Assembly: GCA_003640385.1 (NCBI GenBank)
Contig: RCAB01000012.1
Location: forward strand, 186,001 to 250,000
Length of the DNA stretch: 64,000 nucleotides
Origin: Setaria digitata
Lineage: Eukaryota > Nematoda > Chromadorea > Rhabditida > Setariidae
Direction of reading: 5' to 3'
Part shown: one piece after another, positions 62,401 to 64,000 of the stretch
How positions within the stretch are numbered: the first letter of the stretch is position 1
Layout of the letters: every line of letters starts with the position of its first letter
Notes under the pieces: generated by a model
Databases searched by the model: none
What the model was told of the DNA's origin: nothing
What the model saw: the letters and a program-made list of their open reading frames with translations, nothing else
Position numbers and translations under genes: made by a program

Positions 62401-64000
62401 TTTTGTCGAGCATTCTTCCAATTTCAATATAATTTTACTGACAATAATATTGCAGCACAGCATAAGCAGGTTACCGTAAAGAATATTTTACATTCCTAAT
62501 AAAAATCTTCTGTTTTTCTTAAATTTTTTTTTTTTTTGCATTTTTTGAACATTTCTCTAAATTACACTGAATGTTTCTCCCTCCTAGAATTATTCTGTTA
62601 CAGGCTATTCAGGTTCGTTCTTCCATCAAAAATCAGATAAAAAAACGTGCACAAATTGTGGAAGTGTTTCTTACTTCAGTTCTTCCAACTTCTGTTTGTG
62701 ACTTGGAGTTGGAAATTCATAAAACTGTACCAAATTCAACTTCATATAATCAAATAGAATCAAATGATCGCCCGACAGTACCGTCTGTCTTAAATTCAAC
62801 TACAACCTCAAATTTGTTGAATGGAAAATTGAAGAGAGGTGAGAACGAATTTCGTCATTTATAGATTCAGTAATGTAGTTTAGGAGTCGTTCTGGTATAA
62901 GTGACATATTTTGATCGAGAAAAAAACGATATTTCTTGTAGCTACCATCGTGTTTCTTTTTGCAGAATTCATGATTCCTGGGGGAGTTATAAGTCATAAA
63001 GAATCGATATTTTTGAAGTTGAATAAGAGAATCAGCAGCTTGGAATTGAATATGTCGCTCAGCAGTGAATATCTGTCGGAACTAAGCCGACGTTATGTTT
63101 TGCAAACTAATGAAAGTCGGCGCCAAGTCGAATTGATTATCAAACAAGCGGAAGAAGCAGCTGTTAATGCCATCAAACCTTCTATTAATGCTTTAAAAAT
63201 TCAGGTTTTCTTGGAATGTTTGTGTAAAAGAAGCCGATTATATGGAAAAAGTTTAGATCACATTTCATTGCAGATGGACGCTCTTGCAGCCAGTTTGAGA
63301 GAACTCACTGAAACAGTTAAAGGTCTGCCACAGGAATCCGCTTCAGTTCATCGTACAATGATAATACACACTAAAGGTGGAGGTGATGACACCGGTGCAT
63401 CTTTAGCTCGTTCTCAAGCACATTTCAATGGTTATCTTGGCGTATGGACTGTAAGTTTGTTTGATAGTTAACTTATCGTCCTCGAATTCCTCTGATCTCA
63501 TAATACTTGAATAATGGCTTAAGTTCGTTTCCCCTCCTTCCATATATTATATTCATGTCCCATTTGTGTGGAATTTTACAGCCCATCTGATTTATGTCTT
63601 TCATGTTTTAAACTTCGACAGTAATTCGATAGATATTGATTGTCCTCACTATTAGTAATTGTATGGTGAGTTTTAGATCTAAACGATTTTAACATATGTT
63701 ACAAGATTTGCATGCACCAAATATCAAATTNATTTATTATAGATCTAAACGATTTTAACATATGTTACAAGATTTGCATGCACCAAATATCAAATTTGAT
63801 GTTCTGCAGTAGATTCTTGTTATAATTTATAGTTTAATTGAGGCGAATTATATTTCAGAGTGGTGAGCTGGTTTGTATTTTTGTTCTTATGAATGTCCTA
63901 ACTCTACTTATCCTACTGTTGTTACATTATGTGTTGACCGTTATCAACCGAAGTGCTGTTGGGCAGGTAGTGGAAGATCGGCTTCAGAAATTTATTCAGG
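59463..64000 (+). CDS. SUCO: SUCO/SLP1-type SUN-domain ER membrane protein, 3' end cut by window edge
   Basis: Exons chaining by phase: 59463-59493, 59580-59730, 60107-60246 region (phase 0 exit at a GTACCA donor), 60394-60600, 60693-60833, 60957-61139, 61350-61490, 61688-61777, 61920-62062, 62334-62469, 62604-62838, 62966-63204, 63274-63450 and 63859 onward. The start MVLAELLYYV is short and hydrophobic, fitting a signal peptide. VTFDEWTKEKLKKEE precedes the SUN (SLP1-like) domain: NYASKECGAKVLFSNEEAEN, NPCERAEHKWLIIELCETIQ, LEIANFELFSSGPQNVRISG, RYPSNDWIVLGDF, VELLSHYG-like LELLSHYGREHYCTLSLVR and GISMVDEYEAEAEA. Later come a Cys-containing segment, the conserved coiled coil ESIFLKLNKRISSLELNMSL with SSEYLSELSRRY, and a membrane helix (LVCIFVLMNVLTLLILLLLH) at about 63870-63930. 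In yeast the Slp1-Emp65 complex protects soluble ER proteins; vertebrate SUCO supports collagen-secreting bone cells. The last residues are outside the window. Confidence 0.92.
63675..63796. repeat. 56-nt exact tandem duplication around a single N
   Basis: 63675-63730 and 63741-63796 are identical over 56 nt. Between them lie one N (63731) and 9 nt (63732-63740). The pattern is typical of a closed or unmerged assembly gap with overlapping contig ends, within the last visible intron of the SUN-domain gene. A true tandem repeat is less likely. Confidence 0.9.

Overview
This window looks like an AT-rich nematode nuclear genome, most probably a spirurid or filarial-type worm. Genes are split into many short exons by introns of about 80-600 nt with T-rich acceptors ending in TTTCAG, TTTTAG or TTACAG. 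Several start codons lie 8-50 nt behind a lone 3' splice site, as expected for spliced-leader trans-splicing. Conserved proteins match animal families and nematode orthologues (RME-6, PAA-1, NUO-1, PBS-6, CDK-7). There are no bacterial operons, rRNA genes, CRISPR arrays or intact transposons that I can see. Species cannot be fixed from the sequence alone.

Layout. 1-2391 (-): 5' part of a NUDCD1-type gene running off the left edge. 2392-9235: gene-poor, with a CA tract and an 81-nt alternating TG/CG tract. 9236-12390 (+): multi-exon gene of unknown function. 12391-17342: gene-poor. 17392 to about 20582 (+): second unknown multi-exon gene. 21925-22784 (-): 118-residue unknown basic protein. 23713-33900 (-): rme-6/GAPVD1, a RasGAP-like plus VPS9 RAB-5 exchange factor. 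34427-37457 (-): nuo-1, 51 kDa subunit of complex I. 38200-42221 (+): paa-1, PP2A scaffold. 43128-44634 (-): unknown 247-residue Ser/Tyr/Arg-rich protein. 46408-49446 (-): cdk-7. 50059-53742 (-): DDX56-type DEAD-box helicase. 54212-56011 (+): pbs-6, proteasome beta-6. 56012-59462: gene-poor. 59463-64000 (+): SUCO/SLP1-type SUN-domain ER membrane protein, running off the right edge.

Most recognised genes are housekeeping genes: endosomal trafficking, respiration, phosphatase and CDK signalling, ribosome biogenesis, proteolysis and ER membrane. They form two minus-strand runs, nuo-1/rme-6/small basic gene and DDX56/cdk-7. Each run is headed by a divergent intergenic region shared with a plus-strand housekeeping gene (nuo-1 with paa-1; DDX56 with pbs-6). 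Minus-strand spacings of about 0.5-0.9 kb allow, but do not prove, operon transcription.

I did not find a clear new system. The most interesting points are a degenerate copy of part of a cdk-7 coding exon lying in the neighbouring cdk-7 intron, four unrecognised genes with coherent exon phases, a long open frame inside the last rme-6 intron, a Z-DNA-type repeat with a complementary partner, and a 56-nt exact duplication flanking the only N. Exon coordinates were worked out by hand from splice signals, phase and family similarity, and should be treated as predictions.
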